In this document: piece by piece, positions 12,044 to 25,865 of the stretch
How the letters are laid out: each line of letters opens with the position of its first letter
Numbering within the stretch: position 1 is the stretch's first letter
NCBI RefSeq assembly: GCF_050948175.1
Contig: NC_135201.1
Location: 124,001-188,000, forward strand
Length of the DNA: 64,000 nucleotides
From: Xylocopa sonorina
Lineage: Eukaryota > Arthropoda > Insecta > Hymenoptera > Apidae
Direction: 5' to 3'
Made by a program: the position numbers and the translations under genes
The notes under the pieces: model-generated
Databases searched by the model: none
Told to the model about the DNA's origin: nothing
What the model saw: only the letters and a program-made list of their open reading frames with translations

Positions 12044-13260
12044 AACTCTATTGCTACGATACGTAGACATCTGCAAACGCTATTTCCGAGAAAGAAAGTG
12101 TCGCATTTACATTCATTCGAAGCGTAGACGAGGAATACATAGTACTTCGCAACGAATATTTTATCTTATCATGAGACATAGAAATGAGATGCGATATCGC
12201 GTTTTAAGAAGCATTACAACTCTATTGCTACGATACGTAGACATCTGCAAACGCTATTTCCTAGCAAGGAAGTGTCGCATTTACTTTCATGTGAAGTGTA
12301 GACGAGGAATACGTAACACTTCGCAATGAATATTATATCTTTTCATTAAACAGAAATGAGATGCGATATCGCGTTTTAGGAAGCTTTAGAACTCTATTGC
12401 TACGATACGTAGACATCTGCAAACGCTATTTCCGAGAAAGGATGTGTCGCATTTACATTCATTTGAAGCGTAGACGAGGAATACATAGTACTTCGCAATG
12501 AATATTATATCTTATCATGAATCATAGAAATGAGATGCGATATCGCGTTTTAAGCTGCATTACAACTCTATTGCTACGATACGTAGACATCTGCAAACGC
12601 TATTTCCTAGGAAGGAAGTGTCGCATTTACATTCATTTGAAGTGTAGACGAGGAATACATAACACTTCGCAATGAATATTATATCTTATCATGAATCACA
12701 GAAATGAGATGCGATATCGCGTTTTAAGAAGCTTTAGAACTCTATTGCTACGATACGTAGACATCTGCAAACGCTATTTCCTAGCAAGCAAGTGTCGCAT
12801 TTACATTCATTTGAAGTGTAGACGAGGAATACATAACACTTCGCAATGAATATTATATCTTATCATGAATCACAGAAATGAGATGCGATATCGCGTTTAT
12901 AAGAAGCATTACAACTCTATTGCTACGATACGTAGACATCTGCAAACGCTATTTCCTAGCAAGGAAGTGTCGCACTTACTTTCATGTGAAGTGTAGACAA
13001 GGAATACATAACACTTCGCAATGAATATTATATCTTTTCATTAAACATAGAAATGAGATGCGATATCGCGTTTTAAGAAGCTTTAGAACACTATTGCTAC
13101 GATACGTAGACATCTGCAAACTCTATTTCCGAGAAAGGATGTGTCGCATTTACATTCATTTGAAGCGTAGACGAGGAATACATAGTACTTCGCAAAGAAT
13201 ATTATATCCTATCATGAATCATAGAAATGGGATGCGATATCGCGATTTATGAAGCATTAC
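12044..13260 (+). repeat. 1217 bp higher-order repeat, unit 1 (7 monomers)
   Basis: This is immediately followed by a second copy at 13261-14477. Seven monomers would be 1218 bp; a 2 bp deletion (AAACAG for AAACATAG, near 12,350) and a 1 bp insertion (GTTTATAAG, near 12,897) give 1217, and both indels recur in unit 2. By eye I found no difference between the two units. Such identity implies a very recent tandem duplication, or an assembly duplication. Confidence 0.85.
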
Positions 13261-14494
13261 AACTCTATTGCTACGATACGTAGACATCTGCAAACGCTAT
13301 TTCCGAGAAAGAAAGTGTCGCATTTACATTCATTCGAAGCGTAGACGAGGAATACATAGTACTTCGCAACGAATATTTTATCTTATCATGAGACATAGAA
13401 ATGAGATGCGATATCGCGTTTTAAGAAGCATTACAACTCTATTGCTACGATACGTAGACATCTGCAAACGCTATTTCCTAGCAAGGAAGTGTCGCATTTA
13501 CTTTCATGTGAAGTGTAGACGAGGAATACGTAACACTTCGCAATGAATATTATATCTTTTCATTAAACAGAAATGAGATGCGATATCGCGTTTTAGGAAG
13601 CTTTAGAACTCTATTGCTACGATACGTAGACATCTGCAAACGCTATTTCCGAGAAAGGATGTGTCGCATTTACATTCATTTGAAGCGTAGACGAGGAATA
13701 CATAGTACTTCGCAATGAATATTATATCTTATCATGAATCATAGAAATGAGATGCGATATCGCGTTTTAAGCTGCATTACAACTCTATTGCTACGATACG
13801 TAGACATCTGCAAACGCTATTTCCTAGGAAGGAAGTGTCGCATTTACATTCATTTGAAGTGTAGACGAGGAATACATAACACTTCGCAATGAATATTATA
13901 TCTTATCATGAATCACAGAAATGAGATGCGATATCGCGTTTTAAGAAGCTTTAGAACTCTATTGCTACGATACGTAGACATCTGCAAACGCTATTTCCTA
14001 GCAAGCAAGTGTCGCATTTACATTCATTTGAAGTGTAGACGAGGAATACATAACACTTCGCAATGAATATTATATCTTATCATGAATCACAGAAATGAGA
14101 TGCGATATCGCGTTTATAAGAAGCATTACAACTCTATTGCTACGATACGTAGACATCTGCAAACGCTATTTCCTAGCAAGGAAGTGTCGCACTTACTTTC
14201 ATGTGAAGTGTAGACAAGGAATACATAACACTTCGCAATGAATATTATATCTTTTCATTAAACATAGAAATGAGATGCGATATCGCGTTTTAAGAAGCTT
14301 TAGAACACTATTGCTACGATACGTAGACATCTGCAAACTCTATTTCCGAGAAAGGATGTGTCGCATTTACATTCATTTGAAGCGTAGACGAGGAATACAT
14401 AGTACTTCGCAAAGAATATTATATCCTATCATGAATCATAGAAATGGGATGCGATATCGCGATTTATGAAGCATTACAACTCTATTGCTACGAT
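13261..14494 (+). repeat. 1217 bp higher-order repeat, unit 2
   Basis: This copies 12044-13260. The match extends about 17 bp past one full unit and stops where CGTAGACATC of unit 2's start is replaced by CGTGGACATC at about 14,498. The exchange point therefore lies in the conserved CTACGATACGTAG dyad region. The indels at 13,567 and 14,114 match those in unit 1. Confidence 0.85.
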
Positions 14495-17400
14495 ACGTGG
14501 ACATCTGCAAGCGCTATTTCCTAGCAAGGAATTGACGCATTTACATTCATTTGAAGTGTAGACGAGGAATACATAACACTTCGCAATGAATATTATATCT
14601 TATCATGATATAATATCTTATCATGAATCACAGAAATGAGATGCGATATCGCGTTTTAAGTAGCATTACAACACTATTGCTACGATACGTAGATATCTGC
14701 AAACGCTATTTCCTAGCAAGGAAGTGTCGCATTTACGTTCATTTGAAGTGTATGCGAGGAATACATAACACTTCGCAATGAATATTATATCTTTTCATTA
14801 AACATAGAAATGAGATGCGATATCGCGTTTTAAGAAGCTTTAGAACTCTATTCCTACGATACGTAGATATCTGCAAACGCTATTTCCTAGCAAGGAAGTG
14901 TCGCATTTACATTCATTTGAAGCGTGGACGAGGAATACATAGTACTTCGCAATGAATATTTTATCTTATCATGAGACATAGAAATGAGATGCGATATCGC
15001 GTTTCAAGAAGCATTACAACTCTATTGCTACGATACGTAGACATCTGCAAACGCTGTTTCTTAGCAAGGAAGTGTCGCATTTACGTTCATTTGAAGGGTA
15101 TGCGAGGAATACATAACACTTCATAATGAATATTATATCTTATAATGAATCACAGAAATGAGATGCGATATCGCGTTTTAAGAAGCGTTAGAACACTATT
15201 GCTACGATACGTAGACATCTGCAAACGCTATTTCCTAGCAAGGAAGTGTCGCATTTACATTCATTTGAAGTGTATGCGAGGAATACATAACACTTCGCAA
15301 TGAATATTATATCTTATCATGAATCACAGAAATGAGATGCGATATCGCGTTTTAAGAAGCTTTAGAACTCTATTGCTGCGATACGTAGACATCTGCAAAC
15401 GCTATTTCCGAGAAAGTATGTGTCGCATTTACATTCATTTGAAGCGTAGACGAGGAATACATAGTACTTCGCAATGAATACTATATCCTATCATGAATCA
15501 TAGAAATGAGAAGCGATATCGCGATTTATGAAGCATTACAACTCTATTGCTACGATACGTGGACATCTGCAAGCGCTATTTCCTAGCAAGGAGTTGACGC
15601 ATTTACATTCATTTGAAGTGTAGACGAGGAATACATAACACTTCGCAATGAATATTATATCTTATCATGAGTCACAGAAATGAGATGCGATATCGCGTTT
15701 TAAGAAGTTTTAGAACTCTATTGCTACGATACGTAGACATCTGCAAACGCTATTTCCTAGCAAGGAAGTGTCGCATTTACTTTCGTGTGAAGTGTAGACG
15801 AGGAATACATATACACTTCGCAATGATTATTATATCTTTTTATTAAACATAGGAATGAGATGCGATATCGCGTTTTAAGGAGCTTTAGAACTCTATTGCT
15901 ACGATACGTAGACATCTGCAAACGCTATTTCCGAGAAAGGATGTGTTGCATTTACATTCATTCGAAGCGTAGACGAGGAATACATAGTACTTCGCAATGA
16001 ATATTATATCTTATCATGAATCACAGAAATGAGATGCGATATCGCGTTTTAAGAAGCTTTAGAACTCTATTGCTACGATACGTAGACATCTGCAAACGCT
16101 ATTTCCGGAAAAGAAAGTGTCGCATTTACATTCATTCGAAGCGTAGACGAGGAATACATAGTACTTCGCAACGAATATTTTATCTTATCATGAGACATAG
16201 AAATGAGATGCGATATCGCGTTTTAAGAAGCTTTAGAACTCTATTGCTACGATACGTAGACATCTGCAAACGCTATTTCCGGAAAAGAAAGTGTCGCATT
16301 TACATTCATTCGAAGCGTAGACGAGGAATACATAGTACTTCGCAACGAATATTTTATCTTATCATGAGACATAGAAATGAGATGCGATATCGCGTTTTAA
16401 GAAGCATTACAACTCTATTGCTACGATACGTAGACATCTGCAAACGCTATTTCCTAGCAAGGAAGTGTCGCATTTACTTTCATGTGAAGTGTAGACGAGG
16501 AATACGTAACACTTCGCAATGAATATTATATCTTTTCATTAAACAGAAATGAGATGCGATATCGCGTTTTAAGAAGCTTTAGAACTCTATTGCTACGATA
16601 CGTAGACATCTGCAAACACTATTTCCGAGAAAGGATGTGTCGCATTTACATTCATTTGAAGCGTAGACGTGGAATACATAGTACTTCGCAATGAATATTA
16701 TATCTTATCATGAATCATAGAAGTGAGATGCGATATCGCGTTTTAAGCTGCATTACAACTCTATTGCTACGATACGTAGACATCTGCAAACGCTATTTCC
16801 TAGGAAGGAAGTGTCGCATTTACATTCATTTGAAGTGTAGACGAGGAATACATAACACTTCGCAATGAATATTATATCTTATCATGAATCACAGAAATGA
16901 GATGCGATATCGCGTTTTAAGAAGCTTTAGAACTCTATTGCTACGATACGTAGACATCTGCAAACGATATTTCCTAGCAAGGAAGTGTCGCATTTACATT
17001 CATTTGAAGCGTAGACGAGGAATACATAGTACTTCGCAACGAATATTTTATCTTATCATGAGGCATAGAAATGAGATGCGATATCGCGTTTTAAGAAGCA
17101 TTACAACACTATTGCTACGATACGTAGATATCTGCAAACGCTATTTCCTAGCAAGGAAGTGTCGCATTTACGTTCATTTGAAGTGTATGCGAGGAATACA
17201 TAACACTTCGCAATGAATATTATATCCCATCATGAATCACAGAAATGAGATGCGATATCGCGTTTTAAGAAGCTTTAGAACTCTATTGCTAAGATACGTA
17301 GACATCTGCAAACGCTATTTCCGAGAAAGGAAGTGTCGCATTTACATTCATTTGAAGTGTAGACGAGGAATACATAACACTTCGCAATGAATATTATATC

Positions 17401-17842
17401 TTATCATGAATCACAGAAATGAGATGGGATATCGCGTTTTAAGAAGCTTTAGAACTCTATTGCTACGATACGTAGACATCTGCAAACGATATTTCCTAGC
17501 AAGGAAGTGTCGCATTTACATTCATTTGAAGCGTAGACGAGGAATACATAGTACTTCGCAACGAATATTTTATCTTATCATGAGGCATAGAAATGAGATG
17601 CGATATCGCGTTTTAAGAAGCAGTACAACACTATTGCTACGATACGTAGATATCTGCAAACGCTATTTCCTAGCAAGGAAGTGTCGCATTTACTTTCATG
17701 TGAAGTGTAGACGAGGAATACGTAACACTTCGCAATGAATATTATATCTTTTCATTAAACAGAAATGAGATGCTATATCGCGTTTTAAGAAGCTTTAGAA
17801 CTCTATTGCTACGATACGTAGACATCTGCAAACGCTATTTCC
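14281..17842 (+). repeat. large duplicated block, about 3.5 kb, copy 1 (partner 19186-22573)
   Basis: The block aligns to 19,186-22,573 at an offset of 4905 bp up to about 16,190 and 4731 bp afterwards. The 174 bp difference is a single extra monomer at about 16,193-16,366, a tandem copy of the preceding monomer (its GGAAAAGAAAG variant occurs twice here and once in the partner). Rare shared features include the 18 bp microduplication, the TTTCGTGTG/+1 bp monomer (15,781; 20,686) and the GCTAAGATACG variant. A few substitutions are seen, for example at 17,226, 17,427 and 17,773. Confidence 0.8.
14595..14626 (+). repeat. 18 bp internal microduplication in a monomer
   Basis: The word ATATCTTATCATGA occurs twice, starting at 14,595 and 14,613, separated by TATA. 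This makes the monomer 192 bp. The same event is seen at about 18,613-18,644 and 19,501-19,532 in the copies of this block. It is an unambiguous marker of common descent for those copies. Confidence 0.9.
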
Positions 17843-18280
17843 GAGAAAGGATGTGTCGCATTTACATTCATTTGAAGCGTAGACGAGGAATACATAGTAC
17901 TTCGCAATGAATATTATATCTCATCATGAATCATAGAAATGAGATGCGATATCGCGTTTTAAGCTGCATTACAACTCTATTGCTACGATACGTAGACATC
18001 TGCAAACGCTATTTCCTAGGAAGGAAGTGTCGCATTTACATTCATTTGAAGTGTAGACGAGGAATACATAACACTTCGCAATGAATATTATATCTTATCA
18101 TGAATCACAGAAATGAGATGCGATATCGCGTTTTAAGAAGCATTACAACTCTATTGCTACGATACGTAGACATCTGCAAACGCTATTTCCTAGCAAGGAA
18201 GTGTCGCACTTACTTTCATGTGAAGTGTAGACAAGGAATACATAACACTTCGCAATGAATATTATATCTTTTCATTAAAC

Positions 18281-19168
18281 ATAGAAATGAGATGCGATAT
18301 CGCGTTTTAAGAAGCTTTAGAACACTATTGCTACGATACGTAGACATCTGCAAACTCTATTTCCGAGAAAGGATGTGTCGCATTTACATTCATTTGTAGC
18401 GTAGACGAGGAATACATAGTACATCGCAAAGAATATTATATCCTATCATGAATCATAGAAATGAGATGCGATATCGCGATTTATGAAGCATTACAACTCT
18501 ATTGCTACGATACGTGGACATCTGCAAGCGCTATTTCCTAGCAAGGAATTGACGCATTTACATTCATTTGAAGTGTAGACGAGGAATACATAACACTTCG
18601 CAATGAATATTATATCTTATCATGATATAATATCTTATCATGAATCACAGAAATGAGATGCGATATCGCGTTTTAAGTAGCATTACAACACTATTGCTAC
18701 GATACGTAGATATCTGCAAACGCTATTTCCTAGCAAGGAAGTGTCGCATTTACGTTCATTTGAAGTGTATGCGAGGAATACATAACACTTCGCAATGAAT
18801 ATTATATCTTTTCATTAAACATAGAAATGAGATGCGATATCGCGTTTTAAGAAGCTTTAGAACTCTATTCCTACGATACGTAGATATCTGCAAACGCTAT
18901 TTCCTAGCAAGGAAGTGTCGCATTTACATTCATTTGAAGCGTGGACGAGGAATACATAGTACTTCGCAATGAATATTTTATCTTATCATGAGACATAGAA
19001 ATGAGATGCGATATCGCGTTTCAAGAAGCATTACAACTCTATTGCTACGATACGTAGACATCTGCAAACGCTGTTTCCTAGCAAGGAAGTGTCGCATTTA
19101 CGTTCATTTGAAGGGTATGCGAGGAATACATAACACTTCATAATGAATATTATATCTTATAATGAATC
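18281..19168 (+). repeat. 888 bp higher-order repeat, unit 1 (5 monomers + 18 bp)
   Basis: This is directly followed by a second copy at 19169-20056. Five monomers (870 bp) plus the 18 bp microduplication give 888. Shared rare variants are AACTCTATTTCCGAG, CATTTGTAGCG, ACATCGCAAAG and GTTTCAAG. No difference was seen between the two units. The left half of the block is also the start of the 14.3 kb block at an offset of 4017, so this unit was tandemly duplicated after that larger copy was made. Confidence 0.85.
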
Positions 19169-20056
19169 ATAGAAATGAGATGCGATATCGCGTTTTAAGA
19201 AGCTTTAGAACACTATTGCTACGATACGTAGACATCTGCAAACTCTATTTCCGAGAAAGGATGTGTCGCATTTACATTCATTTGTAGCGTAGACGAGGAA
19301 TACATAGTACATCGCAAAGAATATTATATCCTATCATGAATCATAGAAATGAGATGCGATATCGCGATTTATGAAGCATTACAACTCTATTGCTACGATA
19401 CGTGGACATCTGCAAGCGCTATTTCCTAGCAAGGAATTGACGCATTTACATTCATTTGAAGTGTAGACGAGGAATACATAACACTTCGCAATGAATATTA
19501 TATCTTATCATGATATAATATCTTATCATGAATCACAGAAATGAGATGCGATATCGCGTTTTAAGTAGCATTACAACACTATTGCTACGATACGTAGATA
19601 TCTGCAAACGCTATTTCCTAGCAAGGAAGTGTCGCATTTACGTTCATTTGAAGTGTATGCGAGGAATACATAACACTTCGCAATGAATATTATATCTTTT
19701 CATTAAACATAGAAATGAGATGCGATATCGCGTTTTAAGAAGCTTTAGAACTCTATTCCTACGATACGTAGATATCTGCAAACGCTATTTCCTAGCAAGG
19801 AAGTGTCGCATTTACATTCATTTGAAGCGTGGACGAGGAATACATAGTACTTCGCAATGAATATTTTATCTTATCATGAGACATAGAAATGAGATGCGAT
19901 ATCGCGTTTCAAGAAGCATTACAACTCTATTGCTACGATACGTAGACATCTGCAAACGCTGTTTCCTAGCAAGGAAGTGTCGCATTTACGTTCATTTGAA
20001 GGGTATGCGAGGAATACATAACACTTCATAATGAATATTATATCTTATAATGAATC
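19169..20056 (+). repeat. 888 bp higher-order repeat, unit 2
   Basis: This copies 18281-19168. It ends where GATGCGATATCG changes to GATGCAATATCG near 20,073. The copy of the microduplication is at about 19,509. Confidence 0.85.
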
Positions 20057-20404
20057 ATAGAAATGAGATGCAATATCGCGTTTTAAGAAGCGTTAGAACA
20101 CTATTGCTACGATACGTAGACATCTGCAAACGCTATTTCCTAGCAAGGAAGTGTCGCATTTACATTCATTTGAAGTGTATGCGAGGAATACATAACACTT
20201 CGCAATGAATATTATATCTTATCATGAATCACAGAAATGAGATGCGATATCGCGTTTTAAGAAGCTTTAGAACTCTATTGCTGCGATACGTAGACATCTG
20301 CAAACGCTATTTCCGAGAAAGTATGTGTCGCATTTACATTCATTTGAAGCGTAGACGAGGAATACATAGTACTTCGCAATGAATACTATATCCTATCATG
20401 AATC

Positions 20405-22562
20405 ATAGAAATGAGAAGCGATATCGCGATTTATGAAGCATTACAACTCTATTGCTACGATACGTGGACATCTGCAAGCGCTATTTCCTAGCAAGGAGTT
20501 GACGCATTTACATTCATTTGAAGTGTAGACGAGGAATACATAACACTTCGCAATGAATATTATATCTTATCATGAGTCACAGAAATGAGATGCGATATCG
20601 CGTTTTAAGAAGTTTTAGAACTCTATTGCTACGATACGTAGACATCTGCAAACGCTATTTCCTAGCAAGGAAGTGTCGCATTTACTTTCGTGTGAAGTGT
20701 AGACGAGGAATACATATACACTTCGCAATGATTATTATATCTTTTTATTAAACATAGGAATGAGATGCGATATCGCGTTTTAAGGAGCTTTAGAACTCTA
20801 TTGCTACGATACGTAGACATCTGCAAACGCTATTTCCGAGAAAGGATGTGTTGCATTTACATTCATTCGAAGCGTAGACGAGGAATACATAGTACTTCGC
20901 AATGAATATTATATCTTATCATGAATCACAGAAATGAGATGCGATATCGCGTTTTAAGAAGCTTTAGAACTCTATTGCTACGATACGTAGACATCTGCAA
21001 ACGCTATTTCCGGAAAAGAAAGTGTCGCATTTACATTCATTCGAAGCGTAGACGAGGAATACATAGTACTTCGCAACGAATATTTTATCTTATCATGAGA
21101 CATAGAAATGAGATGCGATATCGCGTTTTAAGAAGCATTACAACTCTATTGCTACGATACGTAGACATCTGCAAACGCTATTTCCTAGCAAGGAAGTGTC
21201 GCATTTACTTTCATGTGAAGTGTAGACGAGGAATACGTAACACTTCGCAATGAATATTATATCTTTTCATTAAACAGAAATGAGATGCGATATCGCGTTT
21301 TAAGAAGCTTTAGAACTCTATTGCTACGATACGTAGACATCTGCAAACACTATTTCCGAGAAAGGATGTGTCGCATTTACATTCATTTGAAGCGTAGACG
21401 TGGAATACATAGTACTTCGCAATGAATATTATATCTTATCATGAATCATAGAAGTGAGATGCGATATCGCGTTTTAAGCTGCATTACAACTCTATTGCTA
21501 CGATACGTAGACATCTGCAAACGCTATTTCCTAGGAAGGAAGTGTCGCATTTACATTCATTTGAAGTGTAGACGAGGAATACATAACACTTCGCAATGAA
21601 TATTATATCTTATCATGAATCACAGAAATGAGATGCGATATCGCGTTTTAAGAAGCTTTAGAACTCTATTGCTACGATACGTAGACATCTGCAAACGATA
21701 TTTCCTAGCAAGGAAGTGTCGCATTTACATTCATTTGAAGCGTAGACGAGGAATACATAGTACTTCGCAACGAATATTTTATCTTATCATGAGGCATAGA
21801 AATGAGATGCGATATCGCGTTTTAAGAAGCATTACAACACTATTGCTACGATACGTAGATATCTGCAAACGCTATTTCCTAGCAAGGAAGTGTCGCATTT
21901 ACGTTCATTTGAAGTGTATGCGAGGAATACATAACACTTCGCAATGAATATTATATCTCATCATGAATCACAGAAATGAGATGCGATATCGCGTTTTAAG
22001 AAGCTTTAGAACTCTATTGCTAAGATACGTAGACATCTGCAAACGCTATTTCCGAGAAAGGAAGTGTCGCATTTACATTCATTTGAAGTGTAGACGAGGA
22101 ATACATAACACTTCGCAATGAATATTATATCTTATCATGAATCACAGAAATGAGATGCGATATCGCGTTTTAAGAAGCTTTAGAACTCTATTGCTACGAT
22201 ACGTAGACATCTGCAAACGATATTTCCTAGCAAGGAAGTGTCGCATTTACATTCATTTGAAGCGTAGACGAGGAATACATAGTACTTCGCAACGAATATT
22301 TTATCTTATCATGAGGCATAGAAATGAGATGCGATATCGCGTTTTAAGAAGCATTACAACACTATTGCTACGATACGTAGACATCTGCAAACGCTATTTC
22401 CTAGCAAGGAAGTGTCGCATTTACTTTCATGTGAAGTGTAGACGAGGAATACGTAACACTTCGCAATGAATATTATATCTTTTCATTAAACAGAAATGAG
22501 ATGCGATATCGCGTTTTAAGAAGCTTTAGAACTCTATTGCTACGATACGTAGACATCTGCAA
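20405..22562 (+). repeat. 2.16 kb duplicated block (partner 27698-29855, offset 7293)
   Basis: Twelve or so monomers, including the TTTCGTGTG marker monomer and three successive A-B dimers, are repeated at a constant offset of 7293 bp. One clear substitution is GAGACATAG (near 21,097) against GAGGCATAG (near 28,390). The copies diverge in monomer type after 22,562/29,855. Confidence 0.8.
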
Positions 22563-24045
22563 ACGCTATTTCCTAGCAAGGAAGTGTCGCATTTACTTTC
22601 GTGTGAAGTGTAGACGAGGAATACATATACACTTCGCAATGATTATTATATCTTTTTATTAAACATAGGAATGAGATGCGATATCGCGTTTTAAGGAGCT
22701 TTAGAACTCTATTGCTACGATACGTAGACATCTGCAAACGCTATTTCCGAGAAAGGATGTGTTGCATTTACATTCATTCGAAGCGTAGACGAGGAATACA
22801 TAGTACTTCGCAATGAATATTATATCTTATCATGAATCACAGAAATGAGATGCGATATCGCGTTTTAAGAAGCTTTAGAACTCTATTGCTACGATACGTA
22901 GACATCTGCAAACGCTATTTCGGAGAAAGAAAGTGTCGCATTTACATTCACTCGAAGCGTAGACGAGGAATACATAGTACTTCGCAACGAATATTTTATC
23001 TCATCATGAGACATAGAAATGAGATGCGATATCGCGTTTTAAGAAGCATTACAACTCTATTGCTACGATACGTAGACATCTGCAAACGCTATTTCCTAGC
23101 AAGGAAGTGTCGCATTTACTTTCATGTGAAGTGTAGACGAGGAATACGTAACACTTCGCAATGAATATTATATCTTTTCATTAAACAGAAATGAGATGCG
23201 ATATCGCGTTTTAAGAAGCTTTAGCACTCTATTGCTACGATACGTAGACATCTGCAAACGCTATTCCCGAGAAAGGATGTGTCGCATTTACATTCATTTG
23301 AAGCGTAGACGTGGAATACATAGTACTTCGCAATGAATATTATATCTTATCATGAGGCATAGAAATGAGATGCGATATCGCGTTTTAAGAAGCATTACAA
23401 CTCTATTGCTACGATACGTAGACATCTGCAAACGCTATTTCCTAGGAAGGAAGTGTCGCATTTACATTCATTTGAAGTGTAGACGAGGAATACATAACAC
23501 TTCGCAATGAATATTATATCTTATCATGAATCACAGAAATGAGATGCGATATCGCGTTTTAAGAAGCTTTAGAACTCTATTGCTACGATACGTAGACATC
23601 TGCAAACGCTATTTCCGAGAAAGGAAGTGTCGCATTTATATTCATTTGAAGTGTAGACGAGGAATACATAACACTTCGCAATGAATATTATATCTTATCA
23701 TGAATCACAGAAATGAGATGCGATATCGCGTTTTAAGAAGCTTTAGAACTCTATTGCTACGATACGTAGACATCTGCAAACGATATTTCCTAGCAAAGAA
23801 GTGTCGCATTTACATTCATTTGATGCGTAGACGAGGAATACATAGTACTTCGCAACGAATATTTTATCTTATCATGAGGCATAGAAATGAGATGCGATAT
23901 CGCGTTTTAAGAAGCATTACAACACTATTGCTACGATACGTAGATATCTGCAAACGCTATTTCCTAGCAAGGAAGTGTCGCATTTACGTTCATTTGAAGT
24001 GTATGCGAGGAATACATAACACTTCGCAATGAATATTATATCTTT
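22535..24045 (+). repeat. block X, copy 1 (partners 25760-26996 and 32088-33598)
   Basis: Variant order is TTTCGTGTG (22,597), TTTCGGAGAAAG with ATTCACTCG, CTATTCCCGAG, GCATTTATATTC, and CTAGCAAAGAAG with TTGATGCG. The same order occurs in the copy at an offset of 9553 bp (32,088-33,598). It occurs again, without the first monomer or so, at an offset of 2951 bp (25,760-26,996). The private combinations make independent origin implausible. Confidence 0.8.
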
Positions 24046-24099
24046 TCATTAAACAGAAATGAGATGCGATATCGCGTTTTAAGAAGCATTACAACTCTA

Positions 24100-25865
24100 T
24101 TGCTACGATACGTAGACATCTGCAAACGCTATTTCCGAGAAAGGATGTGTCGCATTTACATTCATTTGAAGCGTAGACGTGGAATACATAGTACTTCGCA
24201 ATGAATATTATATCTTATCATGAATCATAGAAGTGAGATGCGATATCGCGTTTTAAGCTGCATTACAACTCTATTGCTACGATACGTAGACATCTGCAAA
24301 CGCTATTTCCTAGCAAGGAAGTGTCGCATTTACTTTCATGCGAAGTGTAGACGAGGAATACGTAACACTTCGCAATGAATATTATATCTTTTCATTAAAC
24401 AGAAATGAGATGCGATATCGCGTTTTAAGAAGCTTTAGAACTCTATTGCTACGATACGTAGACATCTGCAAACGATATTTCCTAGCAAGGAAGTGTCGCA
24501 TTTACATTCATTTGAAGCGTAGACGAGGAATACATAGTACTTCGCAACGAATATTTTATCTTATCATGAGGCATAGAAATGAGAAGCGATATCGCGATTT
24601 ATGAAGCATTACAACTCTATTGCTACGATACGTGGACATCTGCAAGCGCTATTTCCTAGCAAGGAGTTGACGCATTTACATTCATTTGAAGTGTAGACGA
24701 GGAATACATAACACTTCGCAATGAATATTATATCTTATCATGAGTCACAGAAATGAGATGCGATATCGCGTTTTAAGAAGTTTTAGAACTCTATTGCTAC
24801 GATACGTAGACATCTGCAAACGCTATTTCCTAGCAAGGAAGTGTCGCATTTACTTTCGTGTGAAGTGTAGACGAGGAATACATATACACTTCGCAATGAT
24901 TATTATATCTTTTTATTAAACATAGGAATGAGATGCGATATCGCGTTTTAAGGAGCTTTAGAACTCTATTGCTACGATACGTAGACATCTGCAAACGCTA
25001 TTTCCGAGAAAGGATGTGTTGCATTTACATTCATTCGAAGCGTAGACGAGGAATACATAGTACTTCGCAATGAATATTATATCTTATCATGAATCACAGA
25101 AATGAGATGCGATATCGCGTTTTAAGAAGCTTTAGAACTCTATTGCTACGATACGTAGACATCTGCAAACGCTATTTCCGGAAAAGAAAGTGTCGCATTT
25201 ACATTCATTCGAAGCGTAGACGAGGAATACATAGTACTTCGCAACGAATATTTTATCTTATCATGAGACATAGAAATGAGATGCGATATCGCGTTTTAAG
25301 AAGCATTACAACTCTATTGCTACGATACGTAGACATCTGCAAACGCTATTTCCTAGCAAGGAAGTGTCGCATTTACTTTCATGTGAAGTGTAGACGAGGA
25401 ATACGTAACACTTCGCAATGAATATTATATCTTTTCATTAAACAGAAATGAGATGCGATATCGCGTTTTAAGAAGCTTTAGAACTCTATTGCTACGATAC
25501 GTAGACATCTGCAAACACTATTTCCGAGAAAGGATGTGTCGCATTTACATTCATTTGAAGCGTAGACGTGGAATACATAGTACTTCGCAATGAATATTAT
25601 ATCTTATCATGAATCATAGAAGTGAGATGCGATATCGCGTTTTAAGCTGCATTACAACTCTATTGCTACGATACGTAGACATCTGCAAACGCTATTTCCT
25701 AGGAAGGAAGTGTCGCATTTACATTCATTTGAAGTGTAGACGAGGAATACATAACACTTCGCAATGAATATTATATCTTATCATGAATCACAGAAATGAG
25801 ATGCGATATCGCGTTTTAAGAAGCTTTAGAACTCTATTGCTACGATACGTAGACATCTGCAAACG
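24100..25865 (+). repeat. 1.77 kb duplicated block (partner 27225-28990, offset 3125)
   Basis: Shared features include TTTCATGCGAAG, GAGAAGCG with GCGATTTATG, the TTTCGTGTG monomer (24,854 and 27,979), and GGAAAAGAAAG. The offset of 3125 is 18 monomers (3132) less net indels. Together with the 2951 bp relation just upstream, this makes 22.5-29.0 kb essentially a tandem duplication of about 3 kb with a one-monomer difference. Confidence 0.75.
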
